A stretch of 49,631 nt of DNA from Bacillota bacterium (GTDB lineage Bacteria; Bacillota; Syntrophomonadia; Syntrophomonadales; DTU052), in the NCBI GenBank assembly GCA_029781825.1, contig JAKOVY010000097.1, positions 1-49,631 on the forward strand, given 5' to 3'. A model generated the notes under the pieces. That model saw only the letters and a program-made list of their open reading frames with translations. It did no database searches and was not told the origin of the DNA. Shown in pieces: positions 41,614-49,631 of the stretch (position 1 is the first letter of the stretch; every line of letters begins with the position of its first letter). Made by a program: the position numbers and the translations under genes.

Positions 41614-42171
41614 ATGGCTGGGGTACCATCCATCTTCCGCGGATCATACACCGATCCCCAACTGGAAACCGGTTTGGCCATGGTACTGAAGTCTGTTCTG
41701 GGCTCCTACCAGAACCGGATCATTGTTCTCTGTATCGGCACGGATGCCAATATTGCCGACTCCCTCGGACCCCTCGTCGGTACCATGCTGGTGGAAGGGG
41801 GAAGCCTCCTGCCGATATACGGTACCCTGGACCAGCCCATCCATGCCCGCAATCTCAAGAGCCGACTGGAGTCGATACAGAAAGATCACCCGGGCTTTTT
41901 GGAACTGGCCATCGACGCTTCGGTCGGGAAAAAAGAGGAGTTAGGCAATATCGAAATAAAAAACGGCGGGGTTCATCCGGGCAGGGCCCTTCGAAAAAGA
42001 CTGCCCCAGGTAGGTCATATATCGATCATCGGTAAAGTGGAGGTTTTTCAGGGCATCCGGTCTGTAGGCCAACCCGGCATGGGTCGTTTGAGCATGGTCT
42101 ACAGGATGGCCCAGGTCATTGCCCGGGGAATACTGCGGTGGGAAAGGGAGATGGGTCGACTCAATCACTAA
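41614..42171 (+). CDS. yyaC: Spore protease YyaC family protein (DUF1256)
   Basis: 185 residues. IIVLCIGTDANIADSLGPLVGTML is the conserved opening, LELAIDASVGKKEELGNIEI the middle, and HISIIGKVEV the end of the DUF1256 fold, which is related to germination protease and hydrogenase maturation proteases. YyaC is made during sporulation in bacilli. Its presence supports a spore former. It begins two bases after hisC with a weak ribosome-binding site, implying coupled translation. Confidence 0.92.
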   Translation: MAGVPSIFRGSYTDPQLETGLAMVLKSVLGSYQNRIIVLCIGTDANIADSLGPLVGTMLVEGGSLLPIYGTLDQPIHARNLKSRLESIQKDHPGFLELAIDASVGKKEELGNIEIKNGGVHPGRALRKRLPQVGHISIIGKVEVFQGIRSVGQPGMGRLSMVYRMAQVIARGILRWEREMGRLNH

Positions 42172-42454
42172 AATGATCATTCATAACGCATTGTATATTA
42201 TTTCCTGAAGAACGGGAAAAATGACTACTGACTGCCCGTCAAAGCCGGATTTATAGGGTTGCACACATATCATGCTATTGGTTGCAAGAACAGCGAAGAA
42301 AAAGATTGTTGGGCGAGGGGAAGAAGGTTATATCTGGAAATGAATGGCTATTATACCTTATAATGTCGGAAGGGTGTGATTGCCCCGAGGGTGTCGGCCT
42401 GGTGTTTAGTCGTGATGGGATTAAGCAAAACGGCTCTCCTCGAGGAGGGATCAA

Positions 42455-44470
42455 ATGAAAAGAACCATTCTGGTTGTCATTTTGCTGGTGGTGTTGGGGG
42501 CGGTTGTCGGGTTTAATTGGGGCCTTCCCAGACTGCCGGTACCGGAACCTTCAATACTCTATGACATAAACGGACAGGAGATCCAAAGCCTGACGCCCAA
42601 CAGCATGACCCAGGTTGATCTGGACGAGATATCCGATTATGTGGAGATGGCCTTTATTGCCACGGAAGACCGCAACTTTTACAGCCATTTCGGGATCGAC
42701 CCAAAGGCGGTCCTGCGGGCCACCTGGGTTAACATCAAGAACCGGAGGATAACTGAGGGTGGGAGCACCATCACCCAGCAAACCGCGAAAAATCTCTACC
42801 TGAGCCATGAAAGAACTTTTGCCCGCAAGATCAAGGAGCTGTTTTACACCCTGGCCCTGGAGAGGCGTTATTCCAAGGATGAGATCCTTACCATGTACCT
42901 GAACTCCATCTATTTCGGCCAGGGAGCAACGGGGATAGATGCCGCCGCCAGGACCTATTTCGGCAAACCGGCCAGTGAGCTGACCCTGGCGGAAAGTGCG
43001 CTGCTGGCAGGCATCCCCCGACGACCAAGCTATTACGATCCTTATCGTTACCCGGAACATGCCAAGACCAGGCAGCAGGTGGTTCTCAGCCAGATGGTTG
43101 AACTCGGGTTTATTACCGAGGAAGAGAAGGAAGAAGCAGTAAAAGAGGAATTAAAATACAAGAAAAGCGGGGCGCTCCGTGGAGACGCCCCGTATTTTTC
43201 TCGCATGGTCGCTGATTACCTGGTGGAAAGATACGGTGCGCCCATGGTTTACGGCGGCGGGCTCAGGGTCTTTTCCACCCTCGACCTCGAGATGCAGCGT
43301 AAAGCCCAGGAGGCCTACGATGCGGTGATGTCGGAGCAGAATAAAGAGCTTCAGGCGGCGCTGGTAGCTGTTGACCCCAGCAATGGACATATCCGGGCCT
43401 TGATCGGAGGACGGGATTTTGCTACCGCGCCTTTCAACCGCGCCGTAGACAGCAAACGGCAGCCGGGCTCGGCATTTAAACCCTTTATCTATTCCAAAGC
43501 CATTGACGTCGGCCTGACCGCCGCCGATATGATAATGTGCGAGCCGGTAACCTTTCCGGTATCAGGTTCGCAGGACTATACCCCTTCCGACTACGGGGAT
43601 GAGGGCTACCATTACCGGGCTTTTACCTTAAAAGAGGCTTTGATGGTATCCGATAATGTGGTCTCGGTCAGATTAAACGACGCCGTGGGACCGGAGAGGA
43701 CTGCCGAACACGCAATGAAATTCGGGTTTGCAGGGCCGATAAAACCTTATCTATCGCTGGCCCTGGGGACCTCGGAGGTAAGCCCCCTGGAGATGGCTGC
43801 GGCTTACGCGGTGTTTGCCAATGGCGGGCGCCTGGTGAAACCGGTAGCGGTTCTCAAGGTGACCGACAGCGACGGGCGGGTTCTGGAAACCCATGAGCCC
43901 CGGTCACAGCAGGTAATAAGTCCTCAGAATGCCTATATTGTCACCGATATGCTCACCGGGGTCTTGCAGCCCGGGGGTACCGGTTCCCATCTGGCTGGAA
44001 TCATAGGCCGCACTTCGGCCGGTAAAACCGGAACCACGCAGGAATATCGTGATGCCTGGTTTGTTGGGTATACCCCGGAACTGAGCTGTGCCGTATGGGT
44101 CGGTTACGATTCACCCACCAGGCCGGTAGGACTTCCCGGAGGCCGTATCGCCGGCCCGATATGGGCCCGGTTTATGAAGGCGGCTCTCGAAAATACACCG
44201 GAGAAGAAGTTCGCGGTTCCCTCGGGAATAGTCCAGGTTGAAATCGATCTTGACACCGGTCTGATCGCAACGGAAAACTGTCCCCGTAGGATAAAGGCCG
44301 CATTTTTGGCCGGCAGCGAGCCCCAGCAGGTATGTTATGAACACCAGCCGTGGGACTTCTGGTGGGATTGGAGCGATTGGCTGGGTGAGGATGAAGTTCC
44401 GAGGGAGGAGAGGCCAAACTTCCGCAGGTTTGAACGAATATATGAGTGGTGGAGAAGCTTCAGACGGTAA
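42455..44470 (+). CDS. Class A penicillin-binding protein (PBP1A family)
   Basis: 671 residues. N-terminal membrane anchor (about 4-20). The family 51 glycosyltransferase domain has ATEDRNFYSHFGID (Glu71), GGSTITQQTAKNLYLSHERT and RRYSKDEILTMYLNSIYFGQGATGI. The transpeptidase domain has SAFK (Ser339, Lys342), SDN in LMVSDNVVSVRLND and KTGTT. A short acidic/Trp-rich tail ends EWWRSFRR. It polymerises and cross-links peptidoglycan outside the membrane. The start ATG 42455 follows CGAGGAGGG, which lies in a CTCCTCGAGGAG palindrome. It is a single-gene unit. Confidence 0.96.
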   Translation: MKRTILVVILLVVLGAVVGFNWGLPRLPVPEPSILYDINGQEIQSLTPNSMTQVDLDEISDYVEMAFIATEDRNFYSHFGIDPKAVLRATWVNIKNRRITEGGSTITQQTAKNLYLSHERTFARKIKELFYTLALERRYSKDEILTMYLNSIYFGQGATGIDAAARTYFGKPASELTLAESALLAGIPRRPSYYDPYRYPEHAKTRQQVVLSQMVELGFITEEEKEEAVKEELKYKKSGALRGDAPYFSRMVADYLVERYGAPMVYGGGLRVFSTLDLEMQRKAQEAYDAVMSEQNKELQAALVAVDPSNGHIRALIGGRDFATAPFNRAVDSKRQPGSAFKPFIYSKAIDVGLTAADMIMCEPVTFPVSGSQDYTPSDYGDEGYHYRAFTLKEALMVSDNVVSVRLNDAVGPERTAEHAMKFGFAGPIKPYLSLALGTSEVSPLEMAAAYAVFANGGRLVKPVAVLKVTDSDGRVLETHEPRSQQVISPQNAYIVTDMLTGVLQPGGTGSHLAGIIGRTSAGKTGTTQEYRDAWFVGYTPELSCAVWVGYDSPTRPVGLPGGRIAGPIWARFMKAALENTPEKKFAVPSGIVQVEIDLDTGLIATENCPRRIKAAFLAGSEPQQVCYEHQPWDFWWDWSDWLGEDEVPREERPNFRRFERIYEWWRSFRR

Positions 44471-44889
44471 GGTCGATCGCAAAGCCATATTTCCGGGTTC
44501 TTGTTTTTCATGGGGAGAGGCTGCTCCGCCATCCATCGCAAAATAGTTCCTTCGTGGAATGAAAAGTACTTTACATACATATTATTATTGATTGCGCGGA
44601 ATTGGGCTTCCGAGCGTCGGTCGAATTCAAATAGGTGTGTTTGACGGCAAATTACGGTATGATTACTACATAAGAAAAGGGGGCACAGCTGTGCACTCGG
44701 CCTCCAATTCTGCCGTTAGTCGGAGGACGACACGGCAAGACCAACCGGGGGAAATGGAGAGTGGATGGCGGCCCGGATATAGAGTGCATTGGGAACCGGC
44801 TGATTCAGGGTGAAACGGAAAGGATACACTTTTTAACCCACTCGCAGTAGAATAGAAATTGGATTACATGTCGGAATTATGAAGGAGTG
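44471..44889. other. Intergenic region with a candidate 40-codon ORF at 44692-44814
   Basis: The only hint of a gene is GTG 44692, eight bases after AGGGGG, opening 40 codons (ends WRPGYRVHWEPADSG). TTGACG at 44641 could be a -35, but the -10 at 17 bases (TACTAC) is poor. I recognise no family. The remaining sequence shows nothing I can support. Confidence 0.3.
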
Positions 44890-47337
44890 ATGAATCTGAT
44901 AAGGTCCGACCTGGAACTGAATGCAGATCAGTTGAGAAAAACGTGCGATCCTAACCTGCTTTCATTTAAGGATACCTCGGAACTTCCATCCCTGGATAAT
45001 ATTATCGGGCAGGACCGAGCTATTAAAGCCTTGGAGTTTGGACTGGACATTCCTTATTACGGATACAACATTTTCCTGTGCGGACCTGCCGGTACCGGCA
45101 AGACCACCCTGGCGCGGGAGATGGCCAAAAAGAAAGCAAGCACCCGTGAGGTACCAAACGACTGGTGCTACGTTTTCAATTTCAAGGATACCGACCGTCC
45201 GAAGGCTATCAGCACGCCTGGAGGTATGGGCAAGAAGCTGGTCAGGAATATTGAAAAATTAATCAGCAACGTCAAGCAGGTGCTGGTGAAGGTTTTCAAC
45301 GGGCAGGAATACGAGCTGGAGAAAAATCAGATACTCAACGAGTTTTACGAAAAAACCAATTCACTGTACACCAATGCCGAACAGCAGGCACGCAAACAGG
45401 GATTCACCATTACCCGCAGCCAACACGGGTTTGCGGGGGTGCCTCTCAAGGACGGACATCCCATAACCCCGGAGGAGTTTGAAGAATTAAACGAAACCGA
45501 AAAGCGCCAGCTCATTGAGAAGGGTCGGATGATCCAGGAACAGATAAATGAAGGTCTCAGGCAATACCGGGAATTGGAAAGAGGGGTCAGGGAGAAGCTG
45601 CGACTTCTGGAACAGGAAACGGCCCGGTCGGCGATTGCTCCGCTTTTTTGTGAATTGTTTGACCAATACCGGGAGTTTGAGCATATTGTCGAGTACCTCG
45701 AGGATATGCAGCGCGATATAATCGAGAACCTGGAACTGTTTGTGGAACAGGACGAAAACCAGAATCCGTTTGTTCTCTTTAAGAGGCTTGACCGCAAACA
45801 TGCCATGCGTCGCTATAAGGTAAACCTGATTGTTGACAATTCCGAACGCACTGAAGCGCCGGTAATTGTTGAGACCAATCCTACCTATATCAACCTCTTC
45901 GGTACCATTGAATACGAAGGAGAATTCGGTGTCCTTTCCACCGATTTTACGAAAATCCGCGGCGGTGCTATCCACCATGCCAATGGAGGCTACCTGATCC
46001 TCAACTTTAATGATCTCATTCGGAATTTTATGGTTTGGGAGACCCTGAAACGGGTGCTCAAGAATAGGGAACTGGCCGTTGAAAGTATGTACAAGTCACT
46101 CAGCCTCGGTGGTGCCGAGACCCTGCAGCCTGAGCCGATACCCATCGACGTAAAGATCATCATCATCGGCGAGCCGTTTGTCTATTATCTGCTGCGGATT
46201 TATGACGAGGATTTCGGTAAACTTTTCAAGATCAAGGTAGAATTTGATACTGAGATTACCCGTGATACGGACCATATCCAGCAGTACTGTTCGTTCATTG
46301 CCACCATGTGCCGCAACGAAAACCTGCCTCATTTCACTAACAGGGCGGTAGCCAAGGTAATTGATTACGGTACCTGGCTGGCTGATGACCAGGAAAAACT
46401 GAGCATCACCTTTAACCGTATACGCGACATCATCCTGGAAGCAGCTACTTGGGCAAAGTACAACAATCACCAGCTGGTGGAAGCAGAAGATGTGGAGCAG
46501 GCCATCAGGGAGAAGGTCTATCGCTCCAACATGCTGGAGACCAAGGTACTTGAGGCTATCCAAGACGGCACCATAATGATTGAGGTGACCGGCGAACGGG
46601 TTGGAGAGATTAATGGACTGGCGGTTTATTCAATCGGCGATCACGTGTTTGGCAAACCTTCCCGGATTACTGCCAAAACCTTTATGGGGGAAAAAGGGGT
46701 AGTAAACATTGAACGGGAGGTGCGCATGAGCGGCACCATTCACACCAAAGGGGTATTGACTCTCAGCGGCTATCTGGGCGGCAAGTATGCACAGGATAAA
46801 CCCCTGTCGTTGTCGGCCAGCGTCACCTTTGAACAGACTTATGAAGGAGTAGAAGGGGATAGTGCTTCCAGTGCAGAATTATTTGCAATAATATCCAGTT
46901 TGGCCGGAGTCCCTATCAAACAGGGAATAGCGGTGACCGGTTCAGTTAACCAGAACGGAGAGATTCAGCCAATCGGCGGAGTAAACCCGAAAATAACCGG
47001 GTTTTACCGGGTGTGTAAGGCGAAAGGCCTGACCGGTGAACAGGGAGTAATCATTCCCCGTCGCAACATTCATAATCTGATGCTCGACGAGGAAATCATT
47101 GAAAAGGTGCGGGAAGGAAGGTTTCATATCTGGGCCATCGACAACGTAGATCAGGGTATTGAAATACTTATGGGTTTGAAGGCCGGTGAACTGGAACCCA
47201 ACGGAGATTTTACCAAAGACAGCGTGCATTACCTTGTCAACCGACGTTTGCGGGAGTGGGGAGAATCCCGGCGAGGTGAGAAAATACGGCGATTAAACCA
47301 TGCAACCGGCAGAAGACATTTCAGGAGGTTGACTTGA
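44890..47337 (+). CDS. Lon-like ATP-dependent protease (LonC/AAA_32 type)
   Basis: 815 residues from ATG 44890. Walker A GPAGTGKTTL (about 65-74) is in a short AAA core split by a long helical coiled-coil insertion (about 140-320). Then come VIVETNPTYINLFGTIEYEGEFG, the Walker-B-like GGYLILNFNDLI, and a C-terminal S16 protease domain. The catalytic Ser658 in GDSASS and Lys701 in GGVNPKITGF are 43 residues apart, as in E. coli Lon (679/722). The N-terminal substrate domain of LonA is absent. It degrades proteins, in some relatives without ATP dependence. It overlaps the following lipoprotein gene by four bases. Confidence 0.93.
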   Translation: MNLIRSDLELNADQLRKTCDPNLLSFKDTSELPSLDNIIGQDRAIKALEFGLDIPYYGYNIFLCGPAGTGKTTLAREMAKKKASTREVPNDWCYVFNFKDTDRPKAISTPGGMGKKLVRNIEKLISNVKQVLVKVFNGQEYELEKNQILNEFYEKTNSLYTNAEQQARKQGFTITRSQHGFAGVPLKDGHPITPEEFEELNETEKRQLIEKGRMIQEQINEGLRQYRELERGVREKLRLLEQETARSAIAPLFCELFDQYREFEHIVEYLEDMQRDIIENLELFVEQDENQNPFVLFKRLDRKHAMRRYKVNLIVDNSERTEAPVIVETNPTYINLFGTIEYEGEFGVLSTDFTKIRGGAIHHANGGYLILNFNDLIRNFMVWETLKRVLKNRELAVESMYKSLSLGGAETLQPEPIPIDVKIIIIGEPFVYYLLRIYDEDFGKLFKIKVEFDTEITRDTDHIQQYCSFIATMCRNENLPHFTNRAVAKVIDYGTWLADDQEKLSITFNRIRDIILEAATWAKYNNHQLVEAEDVEQAIREKVYRSNMLETKVLEAIQDGTIMIEVTGERVGEINGLAVYSIGDHVFGKPSRITAKTFMGEKGVVNIEREVRMSGTIHTKGVLTLSGYLGGKYAQDKPLSLSASVTFEQTYEGVEGDSASSAELFAIISSLAGVPIKQGIAVTGSVNQNGEIQPIGGVNPKITGFYRVCKAKGLTGEQGVIIPRRNIHNLMLDEEIIEKVREGRFHIWAIDNVDQGIEILMGLKAGELEPNGDFTKDSVHYLVNRRLREWGESRRGEKIRRLNHATGRRHFRRLT

Positions 47338-47678
47338 AGAAAAGACTGACAGTTGTAGTTGCGTTAATAGCAATTCTCGTTTTTTTCGCGGGGGGATGTG
47401 CCAAAATGAACCTGCCACAGTCGGGAAAAGAGCAGGATTTGCCTCCCCTGGTGAAGGTAGAGGTTGCTTTCCGTGACGGCACGAGAATACAGGGCTATAT
47501 GAGAGGATTGGCATTGGGAGAAGACAGCACAGTATATATTGGGGGGCAGACGACCACCAATCTTTATGATGCCAAAGGCGAGGTCACCGCAATCTTCAAC
47601 TACGCTCAGGTCTTGTACATTAAGAAGATTGATGAAAGCACGACACCGGATAGTGCATCTCCTGAGGTGACCGATTAA
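47334..47678 (+). CDS. Small lipoprotein coupled to the Lon-like protease gene
   Basis: 114 residues from TTG 47334, six bases after GGAGG, overlapping the protease stop codon. The signal peptide ends FFAGGC with Cys22. The mature domain (about 42-100: KVEVAFRDGTRIQGYMRGLALGEDSTVYIGGQTTTNLYDAKGEVTAIFNYAQVLYIKKI) is beta-rich and recalls small Sm/PRC-barrel-like folds, without a name I can support. Coupling suggests co-expression with the protease though the two are on opposite sides of the membrane. Confidence 0.75.
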   Translation: MKKRLTVVVALIAILVFFAGGCAKMNLPQSGKEQDLPPLVKVEVAFRDGTRIQGYMRGLALGEDSTVYIGGQTTTNLYDAKGEVTAIFNYAQVLYIKKIDESTTPDSASPEVTD

Positions 47679-47935
47679 TTGGCCTCGCATAGGCGTCAAC
47701 GCAACCGGCATTGTTCCAATGTCATGCATTAGCCATATTGTTGTTCAACGCCCCGGGACTTCGGTTTTGTTCCACAGGTTGTACTGCCGTACGCTGACAG
47801 CATGAAACATGCAATGTCCGGATTTGTAGTCGTTACCAGCTCATGTTCCGGTGTACTTGGTGGCCACACTGTTGTGGTTAGGCAAACCGCGACTGTCTAA
47901 TCAAAATAATATAAATCGAACTGGGGGGAGTAAGT

Positions 47936-48121
47936 GTGGTTGTTGCGAGGTGTGCACTATGTGGGAAACAAGCTGAGGTTCCCCGGGATCACAAGGATTA
48001 TCGGAGATTTGAAGAAGCGGAAGAGGATGAACGGCGCAAAATGATTTATGTTTGCGATATCTGCAGTCACCGGGTTAGATATGAATCAGACAACCAATTA
48101 AAACCCAAGAAGCCTATGTAG
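47936..48121 (+). CDS. DUF2197 (YlaI-like) zinc-ribbon protein
   Basis: 61 residues with two CxxC knuckles: Cys6/Cys9 (CALC) and Cys40/Cys43 (CDIC), 30 residues apart, as in the YlaI/DUF2197 family. It should bind one zinc ion. Function unknown. The start is GTG 47936 after GGGGGAG. The 257 bases upstream hold no recognisable gene. The hydrolase gene begins nine bases downstream. Confidence 0.8.
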   Translation: MVVARCALCGKQAEVPRDHKDYRRFEEAEEDERRKMIYVCDICSHRVRYESDNQLKPKKPM

Positions 48122-48130
48122 GAGGGACAG

Positions 48131-48901
48131 ATGTTCTGCGATAAATACTATATTCCCAACCAGGAGGGGAGCAGGCTGGCATGCCTGCTGTTTCTTCCCG
48201 CCGGAAAGCCCCGTTTTCAACTGGTGGCAGCGCATGGCTTTCGCGGCGCCAAAGAAAACTCGGGACGAATTTATGGGTTTGCACAAAAGGTTACCGCCTT
48301 GGGGGGAAGCCTTACCGCTTTTGATTTTGCCGGTAGCGGGGAGAGTGAGGGCAGTTTCGCCGACATGACCTTGTCGCGTCAGGCCGGGGACCTCCAGGCG
48401 GTGATCGAACACGTGCTTGAACGGGATACGAGCCCGCTGATCTTGTTGGGCAGAAGCTTTGGAGGCAGTACCGTTCTGGTGGCGGCGGCTCGGGAGCCGC
48501 GGGTTACGGCCCTGGTGCTCTGGTCGGCCCCGGTATTGTTAACCGAAACATTTTTTAAGGTTAAACCGCATGAACTGATCCTGCCGGGCGAACCCCTGCA
48601 GCTTAGCGATGACAAGGGACCGTTTACTCTGAATCCCGGTTTTGCCCAGGACCTGCTGCAGCATGATTTTGCCGAGTACCTGCGAGCGATCGGCGACAAA
48701 CCCATGCTGGTGATTCATGGAGAAAAGGACACCGATGTTGATCCCCAAAATGCAAGGTTTTTGGCTGAACAGGCGTTAGGAGAGGTAGAAGTACATATTG
48801 TGCCCGAAGCCGATCACCGGTTTACCGAACACTACCCGTTGCGGGAGCAGATTACCCTGCAGTGGCTGGATAATCTCCTAGTGAGGATGGCAGGAAGATA
48901 G
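48131..48901 (+). CDS. Alpha/beta hydrolase
   Basis: 256 residues. Nucleophile Ser109 in GRSFGG, acid Asp200 in GEKDTDV, and His229 in ADHRF give a complete triad; AAHGFRGAKENSGR carries the oxyanion HG. The short cap and the sequence after the motif fit small esterase/acyl-peptidase-like hydrolases; the substrate is unknown. No signal peptide, so it is cytoplasmic. Starts ATG 48131 after AGGAGGG. Its stop overlaps the GTG of the next gene by one base. Confidence 0.9.
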   Translation: MFCDKYYIPNQEGSRLACLLFLPAGKPRFQLVAAHGFRGAKENSGRIYGFAQKVTALGGSLTAFDFAGSGESEGSFADMTLSRQAGDLQAVIEHVLERDTSPLILLGRSFGGSTVLVAAAREPRVTALVLWSAPVLLTETFFKVKPHELILPGEPLQLSDDKGPFTLNPGFAQDLLQHDFAEYLRAIGDKPMLVIHGEKDTDVDPQNARFLAEQALGEVEVHIVPEADHRFTEHYPLREQITLQWLDNLLVRMAGR

Positions 48902-49470
48902 TGGATTTTACCAGTATTCACGCCGCGGTTGAGTACCTTCGAAGCTTTGGAATACTTGCGCCCATAGTAGCGTTCATACTTTTTTTTATACAAGCCGCGC
49001 TCCCGGTATTTCCTTATTTCATCCTGGCTGGTGCCGCGGGGATGATATTTGGTTTTTGGGAGGGCTTCTTTCTTTCCTGGATAGGGGCTTTGGCCGGAGC
49101 GACTTTTTCGTTCTATGCCGTTCGTTTAATAGAGTGGGACTGGCTGCACGACAGGTTAACGCGCTGGTTCAAGCACGATCTCAGGGAGGTTACCCCTTTT
49201 CTGGGCTTCTGGGGCATTGTAATTGCCCGCATATTTCCGGTAATACCTACGCCGTTGATTAATTTTGTCGCCGGGATCTCAGGCATATCAGCCTGGATCT
49301 TTATCGTTGCCTCGGCCATTGGCAAGATTCCCACCGCTTTCATCTATACCGGTTTGGGCAATCATATGATAAGTACAGAGGATTTGTATACCACCCTGGC
49401 TCTTTTTGCAGCCGTTATGGTTTTCAGTTATGCTGGAATGAGGATTGTGCAGAAGCGCTTCTGGAGATAA
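48901..49470 (+). CDS. VTT/DedA-type membrane protein (TVP38/TMEM64 family)
   Basis: 189 residues from GTG 48901, sharing one base with the upstream stop. Five to six membrane segments. The VTT signature is FILAGAAGMIFGFWEGFFLSWIGALAGATFSFYAVRLIEWD, then FWGIVIARIFPVIPTPLINFVAGISGISAWIFIVASAIGKIPTAFIYTGLGNHM with the key Arg and Pro. The family is linked to lipid scrambling or flipping. Its coupling to the hydrolase suggests shared expression. Confidence 0.9.
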   Translation: MDFTSIHAAVEYLRSFGILAPIVAFILFFIQAALPVFPYFILAGAAGMIFGFWEGFFLSWIGALAGATFSFYAVRLIEWDWLHDRLTRWFKHDLREVTPFLGFWGIVIARIFPVIPTPLINFVAGISGISAWIFIVASAIGKIPTAFIYTGLGNHMISTEDLYTTLALFAAVMVFSYAGMRIVQKRFWR

Positions 49471-49509
49471 TAAGGAAACCCGGAAATAAATGACAGCACA
49501 ACGTCCACT

Positions 49510-49538
49510 TTGACCATCGCAACAGGTGATGATATAAT
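49510..49538 (+). promoter_or_regulatory. Promoter of tRNA-Arg
   Basis: TTGACC (49510-49515), a 17-base spacer and a perfect TATAAT (49533-49538), 17 bases before the mature tRNA. Confidence 0.85.
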
Positions 49539-49555
49539 GTTTAATGTTCTGATAA

Positions 49556-49630
49556 GCGCCCGTAGCTCAGAGGATAGAGCGCTGGCCTCCGGAGCCAGGC
49601 GCGCAGGTTCGATTCCTGCCGGGCGCACCA
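49556..49630 (+). tRNA. tRNA-Arg (anticodon CCG)
   Basis: 75 bases with an encoded CCA. The acceptor stem is GCGCCCG/CGGGCGC, the anticodon loop CTCCGGA gives CCG (reads CGG), and the T arm is GCAGG-TTCGATT-CCTGC. Confidence 0.95.
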
Positions 49631-49631
49631 T

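Overview
The window looks like chromosome from an anaerobic, spore-forming, Gram-positive (Clostridia-type) bacterium, probably acetogenic or syntrophic. The signs are a YyaC-family spore protein, DnaD, a T-box leader, a MetF/MetV/HdrA/MvhD cluster, an indolepyruvate:ferredoxin oxidoreductase, a butyrate-type CoA-transferase, many lipoproteins and frequent TTG/GTG starts with strong GGAGG ribosome-binding sites. The species cannot be named from the sequence alone.

Layout. 1-1.9 kb: the end of an IS21-family element abuts a large CRISPR array (26 intact repeats of 29 nt). The element appears to have inserted inside a further repeat, so the array probably continues beyond the left edge. No cas genes are in the window. 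1.9-10.6 kb: decayed intergenic DNA, a LolA-like lipoprotein, a ClpP-class membrane protease, an ECF sigma/anti-sigma/SIMPL operon with a likely autoregulated promoter, MgtE, a PPC-domain protein and a DUF1858-siroheme reductase. 10.7-12.1 kb: CoA-transferase.

12.6-17.1 kb: a roughly 4.4-kb AT-richer island. It is bounded by an intact tRNA-Lys(CTT) and a displaced copy of the tRNA 3' half. It carries an acyl-CoA ligase, a 4-hydroxybutyryl-CoA dehydratase/HpaB-family flavoenzyme with an altered metal-ligand set, and a TetR regulator with a palindromic operator. 17.4-24.5 kb: lipoproteins, an orphan solute-binding lipoprotein paired with a membrane-spanning LuxR-type regulator (two tandem palindromes upstream), YbaK and two tandem DegV proteins.

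24.7-28.9 kb: a methylenetetrahydrofolate reductase module (MvhD/HdrA-like ferredoxin fusion, MetV, MetF, short HdrA) that should couple methyl-THF formation to flavin-based electron transfer. 29-32.3 kb: two small minus-strand genes, then an alanine-type T-box upstream of an Lrp/AsnC regulator and an aminotransferase. 32.3-38 kb: beta-CASP nuclease, DnaD and DnaB-like helicase, spermidine synthase. 38-42.2 kb: IorAB, HisC, YyaC. 42.4-49.6 kb: class A penicillin-binding protein, Lon-like protease with a trailing lipoprotein, a DUF2197 zinc-ribbon protein, an alpha/beta hydrolase, a VTT/DedA-type membrane protein and tRNA-Arg(CCG).

Family assignments rest on reading motifs in the translations. 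No database search was run.
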